64,000 bases of DNA, taken from Brachycybe producta. Taxonomy: Eukaryota > Arthropoda > Diplopoda > Playtdesmida > Andrognathidae. The stretch is from positions 1,883,001 to 1,947,000 of the forward strand of contig JAUPFP010000015.1 in assembly GCA_036925085.1 (NCBI GenBank). The letters are read 5' to 3'. The position numbers and the translations under genes were made by a program. The notes under the pieces were generated by a model that was given only the letters and a program-made list of their open reading frames with translations, ran no database searches and was not told where the DNA came from. Below, piece after piece: positions 32,173 through 44,872 of the stretch (positions are counted from its first letter, which is position 1; each line of letters starts with the position of its first letter).

Positions 32173-32175
32173 TAA

Positions 32176-33273
32176 CAGATAAGGTTAGCCCTGAACAATT
32201 TCCCCCGATTGCAGGTTTTCGACATAGCAATCCAGAGTCATACACGCCATAACATTGCACATACTCGTACTCCAACACCATAGCTCCAGATGGATTATGG
32301 GACTGAGAGATCTAAGAGAAATACACAAGTCTTATGATTCATCCTGTATACACAGCTATAGTTCTATAAATCTACTTGGAGAGATCTGAAAAACAAACGG
32401 ATGCAATGAATAGCATCATTACCATTTTAGAAAATAGCCAATAAAAGAAAGGAACACAGAGTAGAGTGGGTCCTAAATCTTCTTGTTTCACATGGCCTTT
32501 TCAACCAAAAAAAAACAAGAATAGAAATAATAAGAGCAAATTCATAAAAGGCACACACACAAAAAAAAAACCTGACGATATAATGGACATAATCATAGCT
32601 TGAGCCAAAATCTAAGAGGATAGAACAAAATCTAAATCAAAAAGTGGGAGGTTGAGAGGAGGACGGCAAACAGATTTCAAAACAAAAATCTCAAGTGGAC
32701 AAAAAAAGCTGTTGTAAAAATATAAGCAACGTCAGTCAACAAGCTCCAAAAAAAAATTCCAAAACGTTTTATGAAATTCTACATAGGCCTTATGTGATGG
32801 GCTGAATTGTAAAAAAAATCGTGATTTTTAATAATTTGTTTAATTTGGATTTTTATTACGAGAATTGTAAAATACTCTCTGAATTTTTAAAACAATAAAC
32901 TATTTAATCTATCGATTATTTTAAAATTCGAATAATTAATTATTGAACATTTGCAGCAAAAATGTGTAGTAAATTATTTAAGATGTTTTATAAGTAGCCA
33001 TTGTTAAAAAAAAGCATTTATGAAAGTTAACTCTGAAGCAACGTTAATAACAAAATTGAAATTAATTTTTTAAAACAATACGAGTAAATTAATTAACTTT
33101 AAGTAAGTTAACCTTCATGAAAGTTTTGATTTAAAATGATTGAACTGTCATAATTATTTTAATTATAATTATAATTTTTAATAAATCACTGAATCATTAT
33201 TTGGTTATAATTGATAAATCTCGTTAAACATTATTAGGGCTAGAATATATTTGTGCAATTTATCAAGCAAATG
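32176..33273. other. Intergenic, nothing recognised
   Basis: AT-rich DNA without supported features. Confidence 0.5.
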
Positions 33274-33514
33274 TTTCTCAATTTGTGGCCCAAGTGCCGA
33301 TTGTGAAGTAGTCTAATCATCATCAACATGAGGACAACTACAATTATGCTTTTTTAATCAAAAAGGCTGAATAGAGGCTACTGTCTGGTTACAATCAGTT
33401 GTCAACTAGAGATCTAGCCTCCAACCAGTGTTTATAATTAAAAAAATACAATTGTCGGTTGATCGAAATGAGGTTGTTCCTTCACAATTGGCCCTCGAGC
33501 CACAGATTGAGAAA
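33274..33514. mobile_element. Inverted-repeat element with TTCTCAATTTGTGGC ends
   Basis: Left TTCTCAATTTGTGGCCCAAG and inverted right CTCGAGCCACAGATTGAGAA agree over about 35 bp, through GATTGTGAAG. The sequence style is that of hAT subterminal DNA; no clear 8-bp duplication was found. Confidence 0.65.
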
Positions 33515-34544
33515 AAATTGTTTGATATTGCGTAAAAATCCGAGCCCTAAATATATTTATCAAATTTTTCAAATAAATAAAAAGTTTCCATTTATTTTTT
33601 CAACAACAACAACAAAAAAATCCGTTTCTTTTTTACTTTTATTAAAAACATAGATCTAACTGTTGATTGTGAGCAAAAAATTGTTTTTTTAAGAAATGGC
33701 CCACATAGCAATTTAAAACCAATTATGACAAAAAGTTAACATTGGCACGCGAGCCGCATGTAAAGAATCACTCGTTTTGAATAAATGAAAACTTTGAACT
33801 TCTCCCCACACCCACCATAGTTAACGTCAAACATTGACCTGTAAATTACCCAAATTCATATAAGATGCACTTATCATGGTGAAGAAAATATTTTTTAAAA
33901 AAAAAAGCAAAATGTTGAATTATTGCCTTTATTTTTTGTAAAAAAATATCACGACTTTCCACCCTATTAAATATAAACAGTTCATCTACAATTAAATCTA
34001 TATTTAAATATATATCATTTTGAAACGGTCAACATGGCACCTAGTTTAAAAAAATATCTGAATTATAAAATTACTTTTTTTATAAAAATCAAGTAATTTA
34101 AATCAATGAAACCCGTGCAAGAAGCTAGATTATTGTTAGGAATTTAAGAGACAATCTGCAACTTTTACAATAGTCTATTTGAACCATATAAAGGCGATAA
34201 TAAGCCTCTTTATATTTATATATAAAAAAGAGGGCCACCAATTGATCCATAAAAAAGAAATCTTTATGTCCTTCTAATTGCAGAGGAGTATTAGAAATAT
34301 AAACACTTCCATTTTAATATCAAACATTGCTCTTATTATATCAATGCGTACCAAATGTAAATTTGCATAACAATTGGTAATGGACTCCCTTTTACCCTTT
34401 GCCACCCCCCTCTTCCCATCCTGTTTCAATTCACAGGGTTTTTAGGATGAAGCGTATATTATATGAAAAGTAAATTTTGATCTCTCAACCCTTCTCTTCA
34501 ATCAATGCATAAAAGAGGGTAAAGAAAAAAAACTCAGATTACGA
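33515..34544. other. Intergenic, nothing recognised
   Basis: AT-rich. A GGCACGCGAGCCGC motif near 33744 resembles the hAT-type palindrome at 47485. Confidence 0.45.
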
Positions 34545-34699
34545 TCATACGACTAAGTCCGGCGCAAATAGCCTTATGGAATAGTGATTTCAAAATGACG
34601 TTGCGTCCATTGAAATACACAGCGCTGACGCTGACTGCAAACATCGTTTTAACGTCACTATTCCGTATTGCCATTAGCGCCAGACTTATAGTCTTATGA
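34545..34699. mobile_element. MITE with TCATA-GACTA ends
   Basis: Left TCATACGACTAAGTCCGGCG and right complement TCATAAGACTATAAGTCTGG agree, and the arms continue into GGAATAGTGA on both sides. 155 bp, no coding capacity, superfamily not assigned. Confidence 0.7.
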
Positions 34700-37600
34700 A
34701 TGCAAACTGAGCAAACAAATGACTCTCACTAGAGACAGATATACTTTATTTTCACATTAGCAAAAAGAGAACGATTTTACCAACGAGTTTACCAAACTTT
34801 ATAACTTTTGTACAACAGAAGCGCGCCTTTACATTGAATGCAATCATGATTTGGTTAAAGATAATTCAATTAAATTTTTTAAAAAAAATCTATTGTTAAA
34901 ACTTAAAATAGGCAATGACTGCAATACAGTCATCATCTTGTATAAAAATCAAATCAATAAATAAAACGTGATTCAAAGTATTGTTTAAGTATAGCCATTG
35001 CATTAATATTCAACTTAAAAATGAAAAAAAAAATGTAATGGCGTTATGGTTATCCTGCATTTCTAGGCGACTGTCTCATTTTCAGTGTAATTAAATGTAA
35101 TTAAATGTAAAATATGATTATTATAAAGTTTGAAGCTTTGAAGTAGCTTTGATTTGCCCAGATAACATCATTTGGGCTAGAAATGTCACCAGTTAAATGT
35201 ATTAAAAAAGGTGAACGCATCCCAATTTTCTTTGTAAAAACCCACATCTAGACCTTGGCCCTAGAGCAGCCTCACTATTGTCTAGTACAGATTTGAGACC
35301 TAACATTACTCCTAATGTAATTTTGCACTTTTGTGTGCATAGATCTAATGGGCATCCTTGGCTTCGTGGACCATATGGGTAAGGTAGGCTGGACTCACTA
35401 CACATGTACTTTTGTCGGCCAGGACAACAAAAAGTTTATGGCCTGTGCTGGGCTTATTTGGCATCACGATGAAGCGTTGTTGTGGGCTAGATTTGGTGCT
35501 CATTTAGCCTAAATATTAAGTGTTGTGGGCTGTGCTTCAAATTTTTTAACAATACAGTATAATAATCATAACTTCATAAGAGATCACCTTCATAACCGCT
35601 CCCCCTCTCCCCCCGCAACTGCGATGGGTGATGAGGTCAGAGTGATGGTTCTATACCAGAAGATATCCCTCCCCCTTCTCTCCTATCTTACCCCCTCTCC
35701 ATTATTATTCCTAGCATGCTCTGGTTCTCACTTGGCATCCAACCCCCATTTTTTTCCTCTAATCAAACAGATTTGTGTTCACCGAGGAAACATCATACGA
35801 AATATAATAATAAATTAAAATAATAGGCTCCGACCTACTCTCTATGTACACGTATATTAGTATTCCACTGCAAACAATTATTACAGGAATCATCAAAACA
35901 ACTGAAGTGACCACTGGCTAAGTCAAATGTGTACGTACAGTAGGCCTGCAGAGTGTGTGTGTGTGGACAACACGGCCGCTTGGATAAGTTGAAATTTAAC
36001 TGCGCATACTTGTCCACTCCACACATGGCAGACAACCTTTTTTTTGTTTGGAGGAACCCTTGAAGTATTTTGTAAAATCTCGGGAACCCCTACCTGGCTG
36101 ACACATATTAGGTTAGACTCATACTTTGCAATAAAACATTACAAGAGTATTTATTGCCTATTTTTATTAAGTATTTTTCGCATGCTCTTGCAAATTCTCG
36201 CAGAACCTCTGACACGGGCTAGCGGAACCCTGATTATAAATGTAGTGGTCTACAGACTCTACACAAATATTTGGTTGCCACCTCAAACAACTTCAGTGTT
36301 TTTTCACCAAATTGTAACCAAAGACATTAGATTATATGCCAGATCATATAACTGTATTTAATGTTCATTAATTCATCTTTTTTTTATTAAACATAACTAA
36401 TAAATAACGAAACAATTTAAGATAAGATATAAGTAGCCATTGCTATAAATGCAAGTTAAAACCTAGATTGAAAGTTGTTGTTACGAGCTGAAAATAGATT
36501 GAGACGGAATCAGACTATAGATTGGACACAACTAGTTTTGAATAATAAGTTTGATCACTTTCTGACCATTTTTTTTTTCTTGATTTCTTGTAAAACGGAC
36601 ACGCCTATAACAAATTTTACCAGTAATACCCATGAAGAATGGAAGAGGTACAAAGCAATTCCAACGTCCCCCACCCTTCCCCCCCACTCAAATCTACACT
36701 TGTCATATGATTCCTTTTTTGGACTGGAAACGACTTTATAATAAAGACCATATGGCTCAAAAAAACTTCCAGAAAAACTATAAAGAAATGGAACAAAAGA
36801 CAAGAAAGGAGAGAGAGAAAGAAAATAAGAATGATGTGCACTGTGTGAGTTGAATGAGGGGGTGAAAACGAGGAAAAAGAGAAATCAAAGGTCAAAACTG
36901 CCAAATTATATTAGTCAAGAGTCTCACCATAAGACACCAAAACTCATCCAACTGCTTCATTCACTTACTTTTAACTAAATAAAACTGTTGTTATCTTGAC
37001 GTCAGAGGTCATAGACACTGGCAACAATTATTCTCATCAAATTAAACAAGTGTGTTCTCTTTTAAATATGGTACAGATAGGCCCATATTCAAGAAGAAAC
37101 TAAAGCCATTCCAACTTTAAATATGGTAAACCCTTTCTAAGCAGGGCTTTAATATAGAAAAACCTTTTTTAAACAATATTCAATGGTTCTTCTGAAGTTG
37201 GAACCCCGTATAGAGGGTTCAAGTTGAAGTTCAAGTGCTACATTTTCAACTTGAATTTCGCCCAAAGTTGCTCAGGTAGTAATATGGATATTATATCCCT
37301 GAGAAAAACTTGATTAGCTGTCAAAAGAATGGACCTCACTTATCCTACTTGAGCTAGAAATGGTATTTTTCCAGAAATGACAAAAATGTGACTGACGACC
37401 ACAACAATAGGCAATAAGAAATAATTGAAAACATTTTAAAAACTAGAATAGACACAAAATCACTTATATTATCACTTTATATGTCATCTTTAAGACAGAA
37501 ATACAAAAAACATATCATTTGATAACAACGTCCAAAAAATTTAAATTTTGTGTGCTGTTCAAATTGCCATAAAAAGGTTTATTATTATTTAAGATAATTA

Positions 37601-39228
37601 ATTATGAACAGGAAAATAATACTTTCAAGTTGCTTTCGAAATGCAGTTTGTACAGGCTTCTACTTGGTCTACATTTTGACGTGAATGTAAGGTTAGTTAA
37701 AAACTTAAAATTCAGTGATTTCAAGTCACTAAATTTATGGTCAGTGTTGTCTAACTTATTTTTTTTTGTTCCAGACTAAAGTGACCACAACGATGGTGTG
37801 GTGATGAAAGAGCTCTAGGTTTTGACATTTTTTAAGTCAGTATCCCTAATAATTGAACGAGTTCCCATGGTTCCACACTGTGCCAAGTGAAATCGTTTAG
37901 AAATAAGCAATTCGAAAGGACCACTGACTGGCTACTCTTATTCTTCCCTTATATAGAAAGGGGGCTTTGAGGGGAAGAGGGGGTGAAGGTTGTTGTTTGT
38001 GGAAGAGTAACCCGTGTCCAAAAAAAATGGGTTACAATACTGTCAAACCAATAATGAGCAAAATAAGAAATATTTTTAAACAAAAAGTAGGATAAAGACA
38101 AACGATAGACAAATTCTAAGAGATGTGGAAAAAAGAAGGTGCAGAAAAATTACGAGCAAAATCAAAGTAAAAACATTAACCTCCTTGACACCCCCCCCCC
38201 TCTTCAACTGTGAATATCAAGTGTATCACATGTAATTGTATAAGAGCCACAAAAATTCACATTGTCCTCTTCTGATGTAAAAAAAAAAACAGTGTTTAGC
38301 CTACATGTGGTGTGTTATGTGTTTGTGGGAGAAAAGACAAAAAAAAAGAGGGGGCGAAAGTGAACAAGGGTTAGAAATCTGGCCAACACATGTGGTGGTG
38401 GTATACAATACAGTGAACAAAATGGAGGGTTAAAGGGAGAGTGGAATAGGGGGAAGGGGAATCAGTATAGAATATATATTGTGTGTCTATTTCTCAAAAT
38501 TATCAGTGAAACAAAAAGTGAACATTGCAAAATTATTCAAAAAAAAAGAAACCCCTTTATTTGGCCTGTTAGTTAAGGTTCAAATTCAAGAAAGACACTT
38601 GCACTTGGAATCTAACTTGAACCCTCTGAGTAGGGTTCTAATATAGAAAAAACACAGTTTTATTGTGTACTCTCTTGAACATCGTTTTTCCTAAACCATT
38701 TTTCCTAAAGATTTTTGAAGCGCCATACATGAGCTTGCTATGTATGAGGCGCCTTTCATGTCAAAATTTACCAATCGTTATATCAATAATCAATTTTTTT
38801 TATCAACTAATGAAATTTTGACATAAACATCAAGCCTCCACAATACAAAACTTCTTGAGAATCTTCAAAGGTGCTCCTGAAATGGAACATAGACAAATAA
38901 TATATGGAAAACTATTGGTCAAAATCATGGCTCACGAGCCACAAAAAGGTCCTTTTTGAACAAACAAAAATATCAAATGTGTGCTAACGTGATCTATCTA
39001 ACCATGGAGACAGTATTTGTAATCTATAAAGTAAACATTGCAAAATATGCAAATGAAAAAGAACAATGGAATAGAATAATTGGTTATTCTGTAGTTCAGA
39101 AACAACATTAAAAGAAACAAAGTGTCCGAAAAAACTGAAGTTGGTATTTCTTAAAAAATGAAATTTTTATCAAAATTTCGAATTTCATATTAAAATTGCT
39201 ATAAAAAGTGAAGTGTGTTTACTCTTTA
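34700..39228. other. Intergenic with repeat fragments
   Basis: No gene seen. 35200-35530 is less AT-rich but without a recognisable frame. 36044-36240 has GGAACCC-type repeats reminiscent of hAT ends. 37120-37165 and 38610-38650 share a GTAGGGTTCTAATATAGAAA-like sequence. 37390-37590 and 39040-39215 belong to the ACTAGAAGAG fold-back family. Confidence 0.45.
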
Positions 39229-39606
39229 AGGGTAGATTTATACTCCAAACTTTGCTAAGATTTGCAAGCTCTGAAGTTCTGTAAAATTAGCTCCCCAAAG
39301 CTTAGCTTGTTCACACATACATGTGGCCTTGCAAAGTTTACCCTATTTTATGACCTTTATATCCTATAAAACAGATACACAAAACAATAGAACCCTTCCC
39401 CTTCTGGAAGAAAAAAGGTGTGACTTATTCACCCCTTTTGTCTATGCGTTTCCTGATTGGTGCTTTGAGTTGCTAAGCTTTGAAAAGTTGAACAATTTCA
39501 AAGCTAGCTTCATGCTCTGGCGAAGGCAAAAACCTGAAGCTCTGACGTCATTTTTGAAGCTTCGCAGGCTGCTTTGCCGCTTAGCAAGGGAGTATAAACC
39601 AACCCT
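39229..39606. mobile_element. MITE with AGGGTAGATTTATACTCC ends
   Basis: Left AGGGTAGATTTATACTCC and right complement AGGGTTGGTTTATACTCC, both continuing toward TTTGCTAAG. 378 bp. The 97-aa + frame across it is a by-product. TTA precedes the left end, but the right flank is AAG, so the duplication is unclear. Confidence 0.7.
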
Positions 39607-40486
39607 AAGTTTCTAGTTTTTAATTTACAATTTAATTTTTTTCTTGAAATAAAAAATATCAGTTTAAAATAACTATTTTGCATGAAAGTCCACTGCGATA
39701 ACATTGAAAAAAAGTTTTGCGAGAATATTGTATTAAATTAAATAATTTTCTTAATCAGTGTTCCCGGATTTTACAATCTAATTAGACAAATTAAAACTTC
39801 CTTATATACAGGGTTGCCAGATGTACACTTAACACTGTACACAATCTCTAAGCACTGACCCCATACAGTGTTGCCAGATAATCAATATTTAAATCGCGAA
39901 CCAAAAAGGTCCCTATAAAGCAAATTTTGTAGAAATGTACACAGAAATTAAGAAGAAAAACACATAGACAAAACTATAAAAGGGTTGAAAAGAGAAAAAA
40001 AAATACGAAGAAAGTATCTAAGCAACGATTGAAAACGCGTGTTGTAATTTCAGGACCATTTTCCTTCCTCAAAAATCAAAATTATTCACGAATTAATTAA
40101 TGAGAGAGATATATGCAAATGACAATGACAAGGTCTGATTAGAGAGACTCAATTAACATTTTTTTCTCATCTAATATTATAGAATAACTGCTGTCCACAA
40201 TTTCGGCCCCATGAAGAAGAAGAAGAAACATGAAATATTATAATAAACAGCTGATATCAAAGTTTTATATCACCTATACAAGTGACATTCTTCCCTATTA
40301 GAAATTAAAAATTAAAAAAACACATTTACAACCCAATTCAATTAACTTTAAATCGAATATCAAATGAAGCTCACCTTTATCTTATATAGGCCTAACTAAA
40401 TAATCTTCAACATTCGGTAGAATCTCAGCTATACTATTGCTACTTATTCTATTGCGAGCATCCAGTCTGTCACGCCTGGTTCACAC

Positions 40487-40672
40487 CATGAAGTAATGAA
40501 GTAACAATTTATAAGGTCACTCTCTCTCCACTGCGCACGTGTAGAAATTACACGTTTGGTGCAATTGAAACAATGTGCGTGGCAAAGTATAGCGAGAAAG
40601 AGAGCGAGCGAGCGAGAGAGAGAGAGAGAGAGAGAGAGAGCGACATTAAATCACTGTTGCATTTACTTCATG
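40487..40672. mobile_element. Inverted-repeat element hosting a (GA)n expansion
   Basis: CATGAAGTAATGAAGTAAC at the left is matched by the inverted GTTGCATTTACTTCATG at the right, and both arms run into CTCTCTC/GAGAGAG. The (GA/GCGA)n tract 40593-40640 lies just inside the right arm, as if the microsatellite grew from the element's own GAGAG. Confidence 0.5.
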
Positions 40673-40679
40673 TTTCAAG

Positions 40680-41357
40680 TTTAATTTTTAAGATAAATCA
40701 ACTTGAAAATAGATTTGCATGATTCAGTTGTTCTTCTAGTTTTTAAAAACACTTTCAAAGATTTTTCTTTTAAGTTATTTGATGAACGGAAAATAACCAA
40801 CAATTCTAGTAGCTATTTCAAAGCAAACATTAAGCAACAAAGGATATTAGTTTTATTAAAGTACTTTTGTATTTGGGACCTTACTGATCTGTTCACAAAT
40901 TTAAATGTTAAGTTTTGAGGGGCTTTTCTAAACCAAAAAAGAATAAGTGACATTTTTTGTAATATAAAAATGGAGATATAAGTGCCACAATATTGTCAAT
41001 GAAACGACAAAGAATATGATGGACAAGAAATGAAATAAATAAAAAAGTTGCTCATTGCTGCTATAATTATAGCCGTCAAAACGTAGAACTATAACACTGA
41101 TGTCTATGGAGGTCTCTTTACTTTGAATACAATTTACTCAGAATATTATAGTTTCATCACTTATTAAGATATTACCATTGGTTTATAATTATAAGCCTAT
41201 CATATTAAAACAACCCAATTATTAGATTTGTATTTTTCTCACAAAAGAAATGAAACTTATCTTTGTTGACTAAGTCATGATGTTGTTGAGTAAGAAAAAC
41301 AAGGGCCAAGAGTGCGAAATCAAGAAGGAGGAGGAGGATGATGGGGTGAAGAAATTG
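40680..41357. repeat. ACTAGAAGAG-family arm and intergenic DNA
   Basis: GTTCTTCTAGTTTTTAAAAA (40729) followed by CACTTTCAAAG is an inverted arm of the family. The rest is unremarkable. Confidence 0.45.
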
Positions 41358-41403
41358 AGGGGAGGGGAGGGGGGCGGAAGTTTTTTTTGGGGGGGGGGGG
41401 GGG
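41358..41403 (+). repeat. G-rich block with a run of 15 G
   Basis: GAGGGGAGGGGAGGGGGGCGG then T8 and G15 (41389-41403). Strong G-quadruplex potential on the + strand. Confidence 0.8.
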
Positions 41404-41679
41404 TGAAAGTGGAGGAGTGTCGACACATTGACTAAATACATCCCATATACATAGATACACAATACGCTCACTGTCTGTTCTTATCGTTATCAGGATGTTA
41501 TTGGCCCGAATCAAAGTCCAAATTCATTTAGGCCTACCATATTGTATTATATATTGTAGAAGATGTTAACTAACATTTTTCAATATTTTCTTCAATGAAA
41601 AAATATAAACTATTGAAAATAAGGGGCTTAAAATATCATCAGTGCCTTTAAGTCATATATTTATAGGGCTTTTCTATTA

Positions 41680-43530
41680 ATTTTGAGAGGTAACTAGAAG
41701 AGTAAATATATTTCTAAATTTATTTTCAAGTTGATATTGATTATATTAAATATTTATTTTAAAAATAATCTTTTTTTAGTGACGTTCAAAAATGTACAAG
41801 TCTTTAATATTTAATTGTTCCATTTTTTTTTACTTTACATTACATTTGTGGTCACTTTGAGATCGAAATATTTCTAGTTTTGACCACACTGTCCATCAAT
41901 TATTACAGTAGACTTTTTCAAACGTTCTGAAAACAATTTTTAACGAAAAACTTCAAAGTGACTAACAATTACTAACTAAATTTACTAAAATTAGAAAAGC
42001 AATCAACTGAGTCACAATTTAATACTTTCATACTGACGACATCTTTAAAAATAAACTTTTTATGTCATTTTTCTTTAAATCGGTAAAATTTCAAGTTACT
42101 TTAACAAATTTTTGGCCAAAATTGAAACCAAAAAAAAAATAAATAAATTCGAAAATTTTAAATGTGACCAAAAAAGCTTATTTAAAAAATTAAAACATAA
42201 CCACCCTTACAGGATTAATTTATTTTTTTCTACTTACTAAAACACTTTCAATTTCTTCTTATTGTTGCTTCTAATTAATCTTACTTTCTAATCTAGTCGT
42301 ATATTTCGTAATGGCTACTAACAACACCTTCTTGTGGTCCAACATGAAGTACAAAAAAAAATGAAATTTGTGAATTTAAAATTTATATAAAAAGTTAATT
42401 GTTTAAAAATACCGTGTGATGAAAATCTCTTAAATGGTCTATTTTTACTCTTCTAGTTTCTAAAACTCATTGAATGTTGCTTCTGAAACATAGAATAAAC
42501 CAATGTTCTTCATTTGCATATTTTTTGCATAAATGCATTGTTCTTGAATCTAATTAAGTCTAGAAATATGTATTAATTTGAGAGCAATAAAGGACCATTT
42601 TTTTACAACAACATTATAACATACAATGAGACTTTAAAGGTTCTTCTTTTTTGAAACGTTTTGTTTTTAAAGTTGGGACCTAATCTTACAAGTGCGAATC
42701 TTTGTAGCTCCAAAGGGCCCTATATATACATTGGTTCACTGGAGCTCAAAATCTTCCATTGTTAGCGTTTAAGGCCTTAGGCGTCTTCAGAGCAAATCTA
42801 ATATGAAATTTCATGTAAAAGTTAATAAGTTTAGCACTAGCTTTGACTTAAGAATTCATTAAGAATGCGACCCTAAGTCTTAATTCAGACCACAAAGTTA
42901 ATCAAAACTAAGATAATGTTACTTTTTACTGCATTATATTTATTGTTCAAAATGCATCAATCGAAGTAGATGATCTTTCAGTGACTGGCATTTTAAACAT
43001 GCGCAGTAGAGAGCGACCTTACCTTAATCTACATTAACCTCATGGTCTAATATAACCTGGTCTTATGTCGACACGTTTATAGTGGTTATTTCGTGATGAC
43101 ATCCTTTGGAATTTTTATTCAAAATTGTAGATGAGTGAGGAGGTGATCGCGAAATTTAAACTATAAACGCGTCAAATGGGCTCAAACAAAAAGAAATGTA
43201 AAGAGTAGAGAGAGAGCTTGGTGGCCGCATAATATTTGACCAAGTTCTACTGAAAAACATCAATTGTCTTAGATTTTCAGAAAACTGAAAGGTTTCTTTT
43301 AGAAACTAGAAGAGTCAACAAACAAGCTTTATGTTGATATTATTTATATTAAAACAATCGCTTTTTACAATTAAACAAGATGAAAAACGCAAAATAATTG
43401 GTCATTTTCAAACGGCCACAAAAAGTTTATTTTTAAAAACATCAACATTAAAAAACCGTTAGCCTCTTCCTTTACTTCCGTAATTTCTAACACACTTTTA
43501 ATTTTATTAAATAATTAAACAATTTATAAA
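41680..43530. repeat. Cluster of ACTAGAAGAG-family fold-back copies
   Basis: At least four units: 41690 (TAACTAGAAGAGTAAATA), 41990-42280 (both arms, diverged), 42360-42545 (inverted arm ending TTCATTTGCATA), and 43265-43530 (TTAGAAACTAGAAGAGTCAA with inverted partner). Shared centre: AATAAACTTTTTATG and CATAAAAAGTTTATTTTT. Between them, 42815-42885 holds a piece of the GTTTAGCACTAGCTTTGAC repeat. Confidence 0.55.
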
Positions 43531-44549
43531 TATAATAAAAGGTAAAACTTACAAGGTATAAATTATTGTGTTGAGTAAATATAATGAAAAACGGTCCTTC
43601 AGTAACAACTTAATCCGTGTCCAGAAAAACAGAACAAGTGACCATCATCATAATATTATCGTCATTATTCATGTCCAATTTTAGAAAAGGAATCAAGATT
43701 TTCTTTTATAGAATAGAATTGTCAAAATCACAAAATCGAACTACAAACTTCGCGAAACTTTTGGGTTTTTTTTTTAAAATAAAAAAAATTTGGTTTTATG
43801 AACACAAAAATATAGTTTAAAAAATAAGTAATAATAATAAGAAGAAAAATTGGTGACAAAAAATAGAAGAATTTGAAGAAAAAACTAGAAAGCGCACAAG
43901 CAGCAGCAACAGTAAACGAATTTGTGATCACGTCAGGAAAAATTTGAAGAAGGAAGAATAAAGTTTTGTTTGGTCAAGAAACAAAAAGCCTCTAAACAAC
44001 AAGAAAAAAAGAGAATATCTGACCAATTGAAAATCACCAATTCTCAGAGAAAAGATGCCACTATTTGAAATGTGGCTGGCATAAAAGGAGGAGTGTAAGA
44101 GAAGAAGAAGAGGATTGAAGTATGAAGCGCGGGAGAAAGAAGAAGAAAAAAGACAAAAAGCGCGTCAAGTAGAAGAAGATCTCATCTCTCAAACACAACA
44201 ATATCCAAAAAAACCTAAACTCAGTGTTCAAAAACTGAAGGAACCCAAAAAGTAGAGCAATAAGAGACAAGGAGCATACCAAAAAAAAACCACAAGAAAG
44301 CCGATACAGAGCAGAAAGAGCGCGAAAATCCCTCTCCACTCATATGAAAACACATACACACTACTGACATCAACTGGCAAACTCTAAACTGAACATTGAA
44401 AGACAAAAAGGAATACACATTCATAGCGAGGGGAAGAAGAACAACATATCCCGCCAAAATTATCATCTTCATCTTCCTTCTCCCCCTATCATCATCATCA
44501 TCCACTTGCAATATTCAATTTGATATCGATTTCATATATCCCATCATCA
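43531..44549. other. Intergenic, purine-rich
   Basis: 43840-44350 is A/G-rich (GAAGAAGAAG), which creates frames on both strands. No gene seen. Confidence 0.5.
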
Positions 44550-44872
44550 TATATCTTTAGGTTTTGACATTGCATTTCCCATGCTGCAAATGAACTTATG
44601 TCTCTCTGTTACAGGCTTCCTTGGCTGCTTGCAGAGTAATTTTTTCAAATTCAAATTCAATCAATAAAAAATGAATTTTATGTATGACGTTAATATTACA
44701 CTTTCTGTGGTGTAAGCATATGTCTAACTTAAGTTACCCTCAATTTTGTCAGCCACCTTTAAATTTGAGTTTGAAAAAAAATACCCTGCAAGCAGCCAAG
44801 AAAGGCTTGTTGCAGAGAGTTAAAAAGTCCAACTGCAGCATGCGACATGCATTGTCAAAACCCAAAGATATA
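44550..44872. mobile_element. Complete MITE with about 112-bp inverted arms
   Basis: Left arm TATATCTTTAGGTTTTGACA onward and right-arm complement TATATCTTTGGGTTTTGACA onward agree through CATGCTGCA, GGCTGCTTGCAG and TTTTTTCAAA. 323 bp. Other loci of the family: 6456-6540, 10721-10790, 52563-52645. Confidence 0.8.

Noticed and set aside
36044-36361. 105-aa frame over GGAACCC repeats
   Set aside because: The DNA looks like degraded hAT-type ends, but I could not pair two ends, so neither gene nor element is called.
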